In this document: positions 18,186-27,749 of the stretch, piece after piece
Layout: every line of letters starts with the position of its first letter
Numbering within the stretch: the first letter of the stretch is position 1
Assembly: GCF_007988945.1 (NCBI RefSeq)
Contig: NZ_BJVC01000002.1
Span: forward strand, 496,001-560,000
Length of the DNA: 64,000 bases
Source: Swaminathania salitolerans
Lineage (GTDB): Bacteria > Pseudomonadota > Alphaproteobacteria > Acetobacterales > Acetobacteraceae
Direction of reading: 5' to 3'
Program-made: the position numbers and the translations under genes
The notes under the pieces: generated by a model
Told to the model about the DNA's origin: nothing
Seen by the model: the letters and a program-made list of their open reading frames with translations, nothing else
The model's database searches: none

Positions 18186-19604
18186 CTATGCTCCTTCAAA
18201 CGGATCCTGCGCAGGAAGCGCCAGACCGCAGGCCCTCAACAGATCCGTCAGATAGGCGTAAAGCCGCCGTCCAGCGGCAACGCTCACCGCCTCCACGCGC
18301 AAACTCAGGGCAGGCTGTGTGTTGGAAGCCCTCAGGAGCCACCATCCCTCCTCCTCCTGCACGCGCAGACCATCGATGCGCGTGATCCCGGCCGTCCCGG
18401 ATCCGAGCATGGACTCGACCTCGCGCACCACGCCATGCTTCCGGCTCTCGGGGCAGTCGAGACGGATCTCCTCCGTCGAGGCCCATACGGGGAAGCGCGC
18501 AAGGCACTGCGATAGCGGGCACGACTGACGGGAAAGGAGATCGAGCACCCTCACCGCCGCGTATAATCCGTCATCGAAGCCAGGCCAGCGATCAGCGAAG
18601 AAAAAATGGCCCGACATCTCGCTTGCGAACGATGCCCGCTCTCGTGCGATCGCCTGTTTCACCTCGGAATGCCCGCTCGGACACATAAGGACCGGGCCGC
18701 CTTCCCGAAGGAAATCGAAAAAGACCCGCGACGTCTTGACGTCTCCGAGAATGACGCAACCCGGTTTCTCCGCACGCACGCCCGTGGCGAGAAACAGCCC
18801 CAGACGGTCGGCCGGAACGATCGCGCCGTTTTCATCGACCACCCCGAGGCGATCCGCATCTCCATCGAAGGCGAGACCGATATCGGCGCCGACACGGCGC
18901 ACCTCATCCTGCAACTGCCTCATATTGGCCGGGATGGAAGGATCGGGATGATGGGAAGGAAAGGATCCGTCAATGGTCCCGTTGATCACGCTATGCGTGC
19001 CGGGCAATCGTGCGATCAGCTTCGACAAAGCGGGCCCCGCAGAGGAGTGACTGTTGTCCCAGACAATCCTCAAGGCCCGACCACCCGGCCGATACCCTCC
19101 GCTCAGAGCTTCGACATAGGCATCCCACGTCGCGAGCCGCCTTTCCCCGCCCGGGCAGTTCTCCGGCATCACACCGGAAGAGAGCTGCGATGCGAGGCGG
19201 CCAAGCGCAGCGCCGCTGAAAGGGCGCCCGGATACCAGAATCTTGAAACCGTTATAATCTGGCGGATTATGACTTCCGGTGACCATGACGGCAACGGGAA
19301 AGGCATGGGCGTGACAGGCGTGATAGAGTTCGGGGGTCGCGCAACATCCCATACGGGAAACATCGAACCCCGAAAGGAGAAGCCCGCGCACGAGTGCTGC
19401 ATCGAGTGCCGGAGAGGTGTGGCGACCGTCATGGCCTGTAACGGCCCGCTTTTCTCCATGCAGATCGCTCAGAGCCCCGAGCCCCAGCCCGAGTGCGTAC
19501 GCATCGGCGGTCGTCAGCGTCTTTCCGACGATTCCCCGGATGTCATAGGCCCGGAGAATCGTCGGATCGAAATCATGGCGAAAAGGCTTCGCCTCCGAAG
19601 TCAT
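18186..19604 (-). CDS. Phosphomannomutase/phosphoglucomutase
   Basis: A 472-residue alpha-D-phosphohexomutase that interconverts hexose-1- and hexose-6-phosphates for surface polysaccharide synthesis. It has the phosphoserine loop VTGSHNPPDYNGFK (Ser111), the metal loop FDGDADRLGVVD, the sugar-specificity loop (SGEMSGHFFF-like, here EMSGHFFFADRW) and the C-terminal phosphate-binding RASNTQPAL. It is encoded 18 bp downstream of galU, so glucose-1-phosphate made here can feed UDP-glucose synthesis. Confidence 0.93.
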   Translation of the reverse strand: MTSEAKPFRHDFDPTILRAYDIRGIVGKTLTTADAYALGLGLGALSDLHGEKRAVTGHDGRHTSPALDAALVRGLLLSGFDVSRMGCCATPELYHACHAHAFPVAVMVTGSHNPPDYNGFKILVSGRPFSGAALGRLASQLSSGVMPENCPGGERRLATWDAYVEALSGGYRPGGRALRIVWDNSHSSAGPALSKLIARLPGTHSVINGTIDGSFPSHHPDPSIPANMRQLQDEVRRVGADIGLAFDGDADRLGVVDENGAIVPADRLGLFLATGVRAEKPGCVILGDVKTSRVFFDFLREGGPVLMCPSGHSEVKQAIARERASFASEMSGHFFFADRWPGFDDGLYAAVRVLDLLSRQSCPLSQCLARFPVWASTEEIRLDCPESRKHGVVREVESMLGSGTAGITRIDGLRVQEEEGWWLLRASNTQPALSLRVEAVSVAAGRRLYAYLTDLLRACGLALPAQDPFEGA

Positions 19605-19622
19605 GGCAAGAAGACTTCGCCA

Positions 19623-20507
19623 TCATGCATCGGCATATTTCTTGATGAAGCCACGCATCGCTTCGCGCAGATCCGGACGCTCCAGAGCAAAGGCGATCTG
19701 CGCTTCGAGATAGCCGGCCTTGTCTCCGCAATCGTAGCGAATACCTTCGTAACGCAGGCCATGGAAAGGCGCGCCGCCGATCATCTTCGCCATGGCATCG
19801 GTCAGTTGGACCTCGCCACCCGCGCCGCGCTCGAGCTTCGACAGATGGGTCATGATCTCCGGCAGCAGCACATAGCGCCCGATGATCGAGAGATTGGACG
19901 GAGCATCGGCCGGATCCGGCTTCTCGACCAGTCCCTTTACTTCGACGAGCTTGCCGTCATCGTGCCCGACATCGAGTATTCCGTAGCGGTTGGTGTGCTC
20001 TTTCGGCACTTCCGATACGGCCACCACGTTTCCGCCCGTCTCGTTATACACATCCACCAGCTGCTTCACGCAGCCCTGCTCACCCTGAACGATATCGTCG
20101 GGCAGAAGAATGGCGAACGGGTCGTCACCGATGAACGAGCGCGCGCACCAGATGGCATGTCCGAGCCCGAGCGGCTCCTGCTGCCGCACCGCGGTTAGCG
20201 AGCCAGCCTCGATCGAGCTCGGCTGGAGCGCCTCGAGCAGCGCGGTCTTCCCGCGTTCGCGCAAGGTGGTCTCGAGCTCGAATGCCATATCGAAATAATC
20301 GATCAGACTGTCCTTGCCTCGACCCGTAATCAGACAGAACTGCTCGATTCCCGCCTTGCGCGCCTCGTCGATCGCATATTGGATCAGGGGACGATCAACG
20401 ACCGGCAGCATCTCTTTAGGCATTGCCTTGGTCGCAGGAAGGAATCGTGTCCCCATTCCGGCAACTGGAAGTACTGCTTTCTTTAGCGGCTTGATCACGT
20501 TGTCCAA
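19623..20507 (-). CDS. galU: UTP-glucose-1-phosphate uridylyltransferase
   Basis: GalU makes UDP-glucose. The 294-residue protein has the nucleotidyltransferase start KKAVLPVAGMGTRFLPATKA, the PKEMLPVVDRPLIQY substrate region, the DDIV metal motif (LLPDDIVQGEQG) and the C-terminal DCGDKAGYLEA. It heads the minus-strand cluster with the phosphohexomutase. The roughly 250 bp upstream to tRNA-Leu are relatively AT-rich and probably hold its promoter. Confidence 0.96.
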   Translation of the reverse strand: MDNVIKPLKKAVLPVAGMGTRFLPATKAMPKEMLPVVDRPLIQYAIDEARKAGIEQFCLITGRGKDSLIDYFDMAFELETTLRERGKTALLEALQPSSIEAGSLTAVRQQEPLGLGHAIWCARSFIGDDPFAILLPDDIVQGEQGCVKQLVDVYNETGGNVVAVSEVPKEHTNRYGILDVGHDDGKLVEVKGLVEKPDPADAPSNLSIIGRYVLLPEIMTHLSKLERGAGGEVQLTDAMAKMIGGAPFHGLRYEGIRYDCGDKAGYLEAQIAFALERPDLREAMRGFIKKYADA

Positions 20508-20726
20508 CCTTCAGATCATGAGAATATTTGACCGATGAACAATATCCCGCGAGATTAACTGCTCATCAAGGAATATGTCATCTACGTTCCTGACGCGATA
20601 GGCAAGATACCTTACCCGAGACTTCGGCAAAGTGATGGCAGTCACAGCAAAAAACACGCGGCAGAGGACATTGCGAGCAAGCGCCTGCCATTAAGAAAAG
20701 TTCATTTTTCGGGATTTTTTGTTTCG

Positions 20727-20757
20727 AACTGGCACCCCCGAAGGGGTGCTCTCAGTT
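20727..20757 (-). terminator. Hairpin 3' of tRNA-Leu
   Basis: A GC-rich hairpin GCACCCC-CGAA-GGGGTGC is extended, after a 3-nt bulge on one side, by AACTG/CAGTT. It lies five bases beyond the 3' end of the minus-strand tRNA-Leu. It lacks a classical T-run on that strand, so it is a likely 3'-end/terminator structure rather than a proven terminator. Confidence 0.45.
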
Positions 20758-20761
20758 CAGA

Positions 20762-20847
20762 TGGTGCGGTCGAGAAGACTCGAACTTCCACGGGGTTGCC
20801 CCCACAAGCACCTCAAGCTTGCGCGTCTACCATTCCGCCACGACCGC
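20762..20847 (-). tRNA. tRNA-Leu (GAG)
   Basis: An 86-nt class II tRNA on the minus strand with a long variable arm and encoded CCA. The acceptor stem is GCGGTCG/CGACCGC, the anticodon arm CAAGC-TTGAGGT-GCTTG gives anticodon GAG, and the T-loop is TTCGAGT. Confidence 0.95.
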
Positions 20848-20904
20848 ATCGTGACAAGCGGCCCGCTCTGGGCGATACCGCTCGTGTGAAGGGGGCTATA
20901 GCCG

Positions 20905-21645
20905 ATGACTGATGGGCAGGCAATCGCCGAAAAGGCGATTTTTGAGAAAATTTCATGGAAACGGGAAAAGACCCCGGTTCCTTACGATCGGGCGCTCGCG
21001 GTCATGCAGCAGCGTATCGAGGCCATCCGTGCCGGGGAGACCGCTGAACATCTCTGGTTTCTGGAGCATCCGCGCCTTTATACGGCGGGTACATCCGCAA
21101 GGGCGGAGGATCTGGTGAATCCGGAGGGCCTGCCGACATTCAAGGCCGGACGGGGCGGGCAATGGACCTATCACGGACCCGGCCAGAGAATCGTCTATGT
21201 GATGCTGGATCTCCAGAAGCCGCACGGCCCGACGAAGCCCCGCGATCTCAGGAGCTTCGTTCAGGGGCTCGAGCGCTGGATCATCTCGGCCCTTTCCCGT
21301 CTGGGAATCGCCGGACGCACCGAAGAGGGGCGGATCGGCGTATGGGTCGACGATCCGCTGACAGGATGCGAGGCGAAGATCGCGGCGCTCGGCATCCGGG
21401 TCAGTCGCTGGGTCTCATGGCACGGTATCTCGATCAATCTCGCGCCCGATTTGGGGGATTTCGACGGGATCGTCCCGTGCGGCATCCGGGAATACGGCGT
21501 CACGAGCATTGCGCGTTTTCATCCCGGCATGACGATGGCTGATCTGGACGACGCTCTCCTCGCGAGCTGGCCGGATCATTTCGGAGAGACGCCAGTTCCC
21601 TCCCCGGAGAGGCTGCTTGCTGCGGGTGCATCGCGCATATCGTGA
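20905..21645 (+). CDS. lipB: Octanoyltransferase
   Basis: LipB moves the octanoyl group from acyl-carrier protein to lipoate-dependent enzymes such as pyruvate dehydrogenase. The 246-residue protein shows [11 protein letters not shown], the catalytic Lys in [15 protein letters not shown] and the catalytic Cys in [12 protein letters not shown]. Its last 70 bp overlap the end of the convergent lipoprotein gene. Confidence 0.95.
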   Translation: MTDGQAIAEKAIFEKISWKREKTPVPYDRALAVMQQRIEAIRAGETAEHLWFLEHPRLYTAGTSARAEDLVNPEGLPTFKAGRGGQWTYHGPGQRIVYVMLDLQKPHGPTKPRDLRSFVQGLERWIISALSRLGIAGRTEEGRIGVWVDDPLTGCEAKIAALGIRVSRWVSWHGISINLAPDLGDFDGIVPCGIREYGVTSIARFHPGMTMADLDDALLASWPDHFGETPVPSPERLLAAGASRIS

Positions 21646-22193
21646 AGCGTGATGACCACGCGATGGCGCCGGGCATCCACGCCATCCAGTGCGGCGAGCT
21701 GCAACCCGCCCCCCCGATCCGAGAATCGCAGGCTGAGAAGTCCCTGCGACGGATTATTGGCTTCGGCAAGCGAGACCTGCAGCCCGCCATTCCATGTGCT
21801 GACATCGCTCACCCGGATGCTTCCGGCAAAGCGCACCGGCACATGGAGCAGCAATCCGAGCGGATTGCGCGCAAGACTCAGCTGCGTCACCGCTCCGTTG
21901 GAAAGATCCTCCATCCGGAGATGACCGCCTCTGGCACGCAATCTCATGGGATGGGGACGGATATAGTCGAGCGCGATCTGACCGGGCCGATAGACGAATC
22001 GTCCGCTGCCCTCACCGAAGGCCGTACCGCTTTGCTCGAACGTACCGACGACCGCGACGGGACGATTGAGATAGGCCTCTACACGCCTCGCGTTGCGCTT
22101 CTGGTCAGGTGTAAGACCGGTCAGGCCGCTCGTCGCACAGCCGGACAACAGTAACGCCGTCGCGATACCGCTCGCATATCGCTGCGCCCTCAT
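21576..22193 (-). CDS. LolA-like lipoprotein
   Basis: A 205-residue protein starting [19 protein letters not shown]. The lipobox LSGC places the lipidated cysteine at residue 19. The mature part resembles a LolA-type half-barrel ([35 protein letters not shown]), the fold of outer-membrane lipoprotein carriers, but a lipidated member would stay membrane-bound. The ATG overlaps the bolA stop (ATGA). The frame is open far upstream, but only the part from 22193 makes sense. Its 3' end overlaps lipB tail to tail by 70 bp. Confidence 0.8.
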   Translation of the reverse strand: MRAQRYASGIATALLLSGCATSGLTGLTPDQKRNARRVEAYLNRPVAVVGTFEQSGTAFGEGSGRFVYRPGQIALDYIRPHPMRLRARGGHLRMEDLSNGAVTQLSLARNPLGLLLHVPVRFAGSIRVSDVSTWNGGLQVSLAEANNPSQGLLSLRFSDRGGGLQLAALDGVDARRHRVVITLHDMRDAPAASSLSGEGTGVSPK

Positions 22194-22477
22194 TTCTCGC
22201 CCGGCGCGGTCAGGGTAAGAGAGAGCGAATGCATGCCACTCTCGAATTCCTTCGCCAGAAGGGCGTTCACCATACGGTGGCGCGCGACAGGCGACAGACC
22301 GGAAAACTGTGTGCTGACGATCGTGAGGGTGAAATGGGTCTCGTCGCCTTCGATGCCTTGTCTGCCTGCGTGACGGGCGTGACGCTTGCTGTCGTCCCGC
22401 AGCTGGAGCAGCTCGGGCTTCAGTGCTTCTTCCAGACAGGCCGTCATGCGATGCGCCCGTTCCTTGAGTTCCGTCAT
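22190..22477 (-). CDS. bolA: BolA-family protein
   Basis: A 95-residue BolA/IbaG-type protein. Its C-terminal helix-turn region is VSTQFSGLSPVARHRMVNALLAKEF, with a preceding strand THFTLTIVS. Such proteins pair with monothiol glutaredoxins to handle iron-sulphur clusters and affect cell shape. The ATG at 22477 has a GGGGAAG ribosome-binding site. The position beside a J-domain gene and cobS/cobT is a common alphaproteobacterial order. Only about 55 bp separate it from the divergent J-domain gene, so the promoters overlap. Confidence 0.93.
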   Translation of the reverse strand: MTELKERAHRMTACLEEALKPELLQLRDDSKRHARHAGRQGIEGDETHFTLTIVSTQFSGLSPVARHRMVNALLAKEFESGMHSLSLTLTAPGEK

Positions 22478-22533
22478 GATATCTTCCCCATATGCTTGCA
22501 TCCCGGCGTCTTCCAACGCACATAAGCCCGATC

Positions 22534-23121
22534 ATGCGCCGCAAATCCACCCGACACCGGGCCTTCGATCCCGATCCCGACGCACCGGAAAGGTATTGCG
22601 ACTGGCCCGATTGCACCAATCAGGCCGGGTATCGTGCTCCCAAAGACAGAACGCAGTTGCGACAGTATTTCTGGTTCTGTCTAGAGCATGTGCGCGAGTA
22701 TAATGCGCGCTGGGATTTCTATAAGGGCATGACCCCCGGGCAGATCGAGGCCCAGCTTCGTGCGGATGTCTCATGGCAGCGTCCGTCATGGAAACTCGGC
22801 ACGCGGGGCGGGCAGGATTTCAACGAGGAAGAGATTCTCGATCCGCTCGATCTTCTCAACGCCACACGCGCCCGCAGGGCCCAGGCCGCGCGCCATCGCA
22901 GCAAGCGGGAGGCCGAAGCCGCGCCGCCCGGGCTACGCGACCATCTCAGGACCCTCTCTCTCGACTGGCCCCTGACGCTCGATCTTCTCAAGGCGCGATA
23001 TCGCGAGCTGGCCCGGAAACACCACCCGGACACGAATGCGGGGGATCGAGAGGCCGAGGACCGGTTCAAGACGGTCAATGTCGCCTATGCGACGATTCGC
23101 GCCCATCTCTCCAGCCTCTGA
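22534..23121 (+). CDS. DnaJ-like protein with C-terminal J domain
   Basis: About 195 residues. The N-terminal half has CDWPDCTNQAGYRAP and FCLEHVREYNARWDF, a four-Cys/His pattern that may bind zinc. The last 70 residues are a J domain with the HPD motif (RYRELARKHHPDTNAG), which stimulates Hsp70 ATPase. It is a type III DnaJ family member, not DnaJ itself. The start at 22534 is chosen because the extra 14 residues upstream overlap the promoter region of bolA. Confidence 0.88.
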   Translation: MRRKSTRHRAFDPDPDAPERYCDWPDCTNQAGYRAPKDRTQLRQYFWFCLEHVREYNARWDFYKGMTPGQIEAQLRADVSWQRPSWKLGTRGGQDFNEEEILDPLDLLNATRARRAQAARHRSKREAEAAPPGLRDHLRTLSLDWPLTLDLLKARYRELARKHHPDTNAGDREAEDRFKTVNVAYATIRAHLSSL

Positions 23122-23219
23122 TATCCGCCTCCTCCCGTTTTTGCCTCTGGCCATCGACGCGATCATGCCCATATTCTGCGGGAGAGAATGACAATGCTGT
23201 GTGAAAGACGGATTGAACC

Positions 23220-24236
23220 ATGAGCGACCTCGCTTCTATCGACGCTCCGGAAACGGTCGTGACGGCCGAGCAGAGTGCGGTGCCGACCCATGTGCTCGGT
23301 GCGCCGGACCGGCTCGTCTCCGCCCGCGACGTCTTCGGGATCGATTGCGACATGGAGGTTCCGGCCTTCTCCATAAAGACCGAACATGTTCCTGACATCG
23401 ATCCCAGCTACCAGTTCGATCGCGATACGACCCGCGCCATTCTGGCCGGTTTCGCCTGGAACCGGCGCGTCATGGTGCAGGGTTTCCACGGGACCGGCAA
23501 ATCGTCCCATATCGAACAGATCGCGGCGCGGCTGAACTGGCCGACCGTGCGTATCAATCTCGACAGCCATATCTCGCGCATCGATCTGATCGGCAAGGAT
23601 GCGATCGTGCTGCGCGACGGCAAGCAGGTTACGGAATTCCGCGAAGGGCTCCTCCCGTGGTGCCTGCAGCATCCCTGCGCCCTGATATTCGACGAATACG
23701 ATGCCGGGCGGCCGGACGTCATGTTCGTGATCCAGCGTGTGCTCGAGGCGGAGGGCCATCTCACGCTTCTCGACCAGAACCGGGTCATCCGCCCTCATGG
23801 CGGTTTCCGGCTCTTTGCGACGGCGAATACCGTCGGCCTCGGCGATACGACCGGCCTGTATCACGGCACCCAGCAGATCAACCAGGGCCAGATGGACCGG
23901 TGGAACATCGTCGCCTCGCTCAACTACCTGCCTCTGGAACAGGAAGTCGGCATCGTCCGGGCCAAACTCGGCCTCGATGACTCCGCCGAGGTAACGAACC
24001 GCCTCGAAAGCATGGTGGCCCTCGCCAATCTGACCCGATCCGGTTTCATGGCGGGCGATATTTCCACCGTCATGTCGCCGCGTGCGGTCATCACCTGGGC
24101 GGAAAACGAGCGGATCTTCGGCGATCTCGCCTTTGCCTTCCGTCTCACCTTCCTCAACAAATGCGACGAGGCGGAACGCGGTATCGTCGCCGAATATTAT
24201 CAGCGCTGCTTCAACCAGTCTCCGCTGGATTCCTGA
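23220..24236 (+). CDS. cobS: Aerobic cobaltochelatase subunit CobS
   Basis: CobS is the AAA+ ATPase subunit of the CobNST cobaltochelatase that inserts cobalt into hydrogenobyrinate diamide in the aerobic B12 pathway. The 338-residue protein has the Walker A motif [10 protein letters not shown], a Walker B-like segment [13 protein letters not shown] and sensor regions ([11 protein letters not shown]). It lies 14 bp upstream of cobT, with which it forms the complex. The large CobN subunit is not in the window. Confidence 0.95.
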   Translation: MSDLASIDAPETVVTAEQSAVPTHVLGAPDRLVSARDVFGIDCDMEVPAFSIKTEHVPDIDPSYQFDRDTTRAILAGFAWNRRVMVQGFHGTGKSSHIEQIAARLNWPTVRINLDSHISRIDLIGKDAIVLRDGKQVTEFREGLLPWCLQHPCALIFDEYDAGRPDVMFVIQRVLEAEGHLTLLDQNRVIRPHGGFRLFATANTVGLGDTTGLYHGTQQINQGQMDRWNIVASLNYLPLEQEVGIVRAKLGLDDSAEVTNRLESMVALANLTRSGFMAGDISTVMSPRAVITWAENERIFGDLAFAFRLTFLNKCDEAERGIVAEYYQRCFNQSPLDS

Positions 24237-24250
24237 ACGGGAGGGTCTCC

Positions 24251-26149
24251 ATGGCCACGCGCCCGAAAACCGCCAATCCGGGGGCGTCAACCCGCGAACG
24301 CGCCGATACGCCCCGCCTGCCGGAGGACCTCTCGGACGGTTTCCGTCGCGCAACGAGCGCCGCCCTGCGCGCGATGGCCGATGCGCCGGAAACGGAAATC
24401 AGTTTTTCGTCCTCCTCCTCCTCGCACGGCGGAAACGGCGTTCAGCTCCCGCATCTTTCACGTGCGCTTACCGATCAGGATATTCTTCGCGTCCGGGGCG
24501 CAGCAGATGCCGCAGCCCTGCGTCTGAAGCATCACGACCCGGCGCTCGTCAGATCTCTGCCCCCGGGAGGGGCGACCGGGGGTTCCGCCACGGGACCCAT
24601 CGATACCAGGGCGCTGAGCGAATCCCTCGAACAGGTGCGCTGCGAGGTCTATGGCGCGCGTCACATGGCTGGCGTGCGGGCCAATCTGCGTCACAAGCTG
24701 GCGCAGGATTGCGTCGATTCCGGATTTGCACGCATGACCGGACGCGACGACATGCCAGCTGCGTCCGCCCTGCCCCTGCTCGTGCGCGAGGCACTCTCCG
24801 GAGAGCGGGCACCGTCACAGGCCGGGCCGGCGTTCGAAGCCTGGCGCACATCCCTCTCTCCGGAAGCCCGGGCCGCTCTGGCCGATCTGGCCGTCGCCCA
24901 GAGCGATCAGAATCGCTTTGCGGAAGCCTGCAACCGTGTCTTTCGCGCCTTCGATCTGACCGAGGATCCGCAAGAGGACGACCAGACGACCCCGGACGAT
25001 CCGGACGAGAATGACGATACGCAGGCAGAATCGGAACAATCGGACTCCGAATCGGCCCCTCAGGACCAGGACGATCCCGAGACGCACGGCTTCCAGCCGG
25101 AACCGACCGAGCAGACCGACAGTCAGGACACGAGCGAGAGCGATCTTCAGGATGAAGGCGCCGAGCAGCCGGCTGGCACGCTCGAGGATGAGGAGAGCCG
25201 GACACCGGAAAGTGGCGCTTCCGGTCCCGCCTACCGGATCTTCACGACGGCCTTCGACGAAGAGGCCGATGCCACGGAGCTGTGCGATCCCGAGGAGCTG
25301 GCGCGCCTTCGCCAGCAACTCGATCAGCAGCTCAGCAATCTGCAGGGCGTGGTCTCACGGCTCGCCCATCGCCTGCAGCGCAAGCTCATGGCGCAGCAGC
25401 AGCGCAGCTGGGCCTTCGATCAGGAAGAGGGTATTCTCGATGCGGCGCGTCTCGCGCGCGTCGTGGCAAACCCGACCCTCACCCTGTCCTACAAGACGGA
25501 GCGCCAGGCTGAATTCCGCGACACCGTGGTCACGCTCCTGATCGACAATTCCGGTTCGATGCGCGGTCGTCCGATTTCGGTCGCGGCCATGTGCGGAGAC
25601 ATTCTCGCCCGGACACTGGAGCGATGCGGCGTCAAGACCGAGGTTCTGGGCTTTACGACCCGGGCATGGAAAGGCGGCATGAGCAGGGAGCGCTGGGTTG
25701 CTGCCGGTCGTCCGCCCGATCCCGGACGCCTGAACGATCTGCGTCATATCGTCTATAAAAACGCAGATACGCCTCTCAGGCGCGCCAGAAACAATCTCGG
25801 TCTCATGCTGCGCGAGGGATTGCTGAAGGAAAACATCGATGGAGAAGCGTTGCTCTGGGCGTGGAAAAGACTGTCGCGCCGCCCGGAAAAACGACGCATC
25901 CTGATGGTGATTTCCGATGGGGCACCTGTCGATGACAGCACGTTCTCGACCAATCCGGCGTCGTTTCTGGAAGATCACCTCCGCTCGGTGATCAACCGCA
26001 TAGAGGCCTCCACCGATACGGAGCTGCTTGCCATCGGGATCGGGCATGACGTCACGCGCTATTATCGCAACAGCGTCACGCTCAACAACGCGGAGGAACT
26101 GGGCGGGACGATGATTCAGAAGCTGTCGGATCTCTTCGTCACGCAATGA
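24251..26149 (+). CDS. cobT: Aerobic cobaltochelatase subunit CobT
   Basis: CobT (632 residues) is the von Willebrand A partner of CobS. The N-terminal part is helical, a central stretch of about residues 235-330 is strongly acidic (Asp/Glu/Gln-rich), and the C-terminal VWA domain carries the MIDAS motif DNSGSMRG near residue 430 and [11 protein letters not shown]. The ATG at 24251 follows the cobS stop by 14 bp with a GGAGGG-like ribosome-binding site. The frame continues upstream into cobS but that part is not homologous. Confidence 0.95.
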   Translation: MATRPKTANPGASTRERADTPRLPEDLSDGFRRATSAALRAMADAPETEISFSSSSSSHGGNGVQLPHLSRALTDQDILRVRGAADAAALRLKHHDPALVRSLPPGGATGGSATGPIDTRALSESLEQVRCEVYGARHMAGVRANLRHKLAQDCVDSGFARMTGRDDMPAASALPLLVREALSGERAPSQAGPAFEAWRTSLSPEARAALADLAVAQSDQNRFAEACNRVFRAFDLTEDPQEDDQTTPDDPDENDDTQAESEQSDSESAPQDQDDPETHGFQPEPTEQTDSQDTSESDLQDEGAEQPAGTLEDEESRTPESGASGPAYRIFTTAFDEEADATELCDPEELARLRQQLDQQLSNLQGVVSRLAHRLQRKLMAQQQRSWAFDQEEGILDAARLARVVANPTLTLSYKTERQAEFRDTVVTLLIDNSGSMRGRPISVAAMCGDILARTLERCGVKTEVLGFTTRAWKGGMSRERWVAAGRPPDPGRLNDLRHIVYKNADTPLRRARNNLGLMLREGLLKENIDGEALLWAWKRLSRRPEKRRILMVISDGAPVDDSTFSTNPASFLEDHLRSVINRIEASTDTELLAIGIGHDVTRYYRNSVTLNNAEELGGTMIQKLSDLFVTQ

Positions 26150-26158
26150 CCGGATCAC

Positions 26159-26191
26159 GGAACGGGCCAGGCGATCGGCCAGACCCGTTCC
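26159..26191. terminator. Hairpin between convergent cobT and decarboxylase gene
   Basis: An 8-bp perfect stem GGAACGGG/CCCGTTCC with a 17-nt loop occupies the gap between two convergent genes. No T-run follows on either strand, so termination is inferred only from position and structure. Confidence 0.4.
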
Positions 26192-26201
26192 CCCCTACCG
26201 G

Positions 26202-27623
26202 CTAGGCCGTGCCGAGCGCGCGCAGGGTCATCCCGTCGATCGCCTCGAGCATGAGGTCGATCGTCCGGCGGGTCGTGCGATGGTTGACGATGGCTGCGCG
26301 TATCGCGAGCACCCCGTCGATACGGGTCGTGGAGGGCGCCGCGATACCGCTCTCATGGAGATCCTTCACCAGAGAATCGAGCGCGGCTTCATCAAGCGCG
26401 AGAGGCCTGAAACACACGATATTCAGCGTCACCGGCGCCATCAGCGCATAATCCGGCATCGCCTCGACCCGATCCGCGAGGTAACGCGCGACCGCGCAGC
26501 AGGAGGCCACCATCTCCCCCATACGCCCGGTTCCGTAATGGGCCAGGGTCATCCAGACCTTGAGCGCCCGGAAACCGCGAGAGAGATCGGGCCCGAAATC
26601 GCAGGGCCAGGGGGCATTTCCGGCCAGACCGCGATCGGCACGGGTCAGATAATGCAGCGTCTGGGCAAAGGCTGCCGCATGAAGAGCAGGATCGCGGACG
26701 AGCACGCAGCCCGCGTCATAGGGCACCTGCCCCCATTTGTGAAAGTCGAGCGCAAGACTGTCCGCCCGCCCGATTCCGGTCAGGAGCGGCGCCTGCTGCG
26801 CAGACAGACAGGCGAAGGCGCCGAACGCGCCATCGACATGAAACCAGCATCGTTCCTCCCGGGCGAGATCGGCGAGGAGGTCGAGCGGATCGATGGCTCC
26901 GCAATCGACGCTCCCGGCCGTACCCACGATCAGAAAAGGGTGATACCCCGCCGCGCGATCCTCATGGATGCGACGCTTCAGCGACGCGACATCCATCCGG
27001 TGCGCGGCATCGACGGGAATGAGCCGCAGCGAATCGCTTCCGAGCCCGGCAAGATCGAAGGCCCGGCTGACGCAGCCATGAGCGGTCTGCGCCGCATAGC
27101 CGACCAGCCGGCTCTTGCCGACTCCCGCATGGCGAATGGCGGATGTTCCGGCCGCACGGCTTGCCGTGATCACACCGATGAAATTTGCGAGCGACGATCC
27201 GGTGACGAGACACCCGGATGCGCTGCGCGGCAGACCGACCATTTCGGCGGCCCAGGCAATGACCTGTCTCTCGACCTCGATCGCCGCGTGATCGCGCCCG
27301 CCGCAATTGTCGTTCAGACTGGCCGCGAGCAATTCGGCCAGCATGCCGATCGGCGTTCCCGCCCCCTGCACCCACCCCATGAATCCCGGATGGGTATTGC
27401 CGTTGGCATAGGGCCGGATATGGGTGAGAAACTGTTCATAGAGCGCTCCGGCATCCTGCCCGTTCCGGGGCAGTTCCTGCCGGAAATGATCGCGCGATTC
27501 CTGCGGCATCGGCTGCCAGACCGGCCCCTCCCCCATGGTCATGGCGCGATCGAATGCATCGTCGAGCATCCGGTGACCGAGCGCTCGCAAATCATCCCAG
27601 ATCTCGGGATCAAGTCCGGCCAT
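26202..27623 (-). CDS. Group II PLP-dependent decarboxylase
   Basis: A 473-residue enzyme of the aromatic-amino-acid/glutamate decarboxylase family (fold type I). It shows NTHPGFMGWVQGAGTPIG near the N-terminus, FHVDGAFGAFACLS (the cofactor-binding Asp and Ala) and the Schiff-base lysine in LALDFHKWGQVPYDAG. The substrate cannot be told from sequence; tyrosine, tryptophan, DOPA or glutamate are possibilities. It is a single gene converging on cobT with a divergent secreted-protein gene upstream. No transporter or pathway partner is adjacent. Confidence 0.88.
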   Translation of the reverse strand: MAGLDPEIWDDLRALGHRMLDDAFDRAMTMGEGPVWQPMPQESRDHFRQELPRNGQDAGALYEQFLTHIRPYANGNTHPGFMGWVQGAGTPIGMLAELLAASLNDNCGGRDHAAIEVERQVIAWAAEMVGLPRSASGCLVTGSSLANFIGVITASRAAGTSAIRHAGVGKSRLVGYAAQTAHGCVSRAFDLAGLGSDSLRLIPVDAAHRMDVASLKRRIHEDRAAGYHPFLIVGTAGSVDCGAIDPLDLLADLAREERCWFHVDGAFGAFACLSAQQAPLLTGIGRADSLALDFHKWGQVPYDAGCVLVRDPALHAAAFAQTLHYLTRADRGLAGNAPWPCDFGPDLSRGFRALKVWMTLAHYGTGRMGEMVASCCAVARYLADRVEAMPDYALMAPVTLNIVCFRPLALDEAALDSLVKDLHESGIAAPSTTRIDGVLAIRAAIVNHRTTRRTIDLMLEAIDGMTLRALGTA

Positions 27624-27749
27624 TGTTCTTCCCTCTCTCTCGACGATCGATAACCCGATCCGTCTCTCTTACCGCGTGGCGTCCGGACCTCCCAGACCGC
27701 GCGCAAAATCCGGTTGCCTCGCCCGGGCGCACGCTTCATCCTCGCGGCC

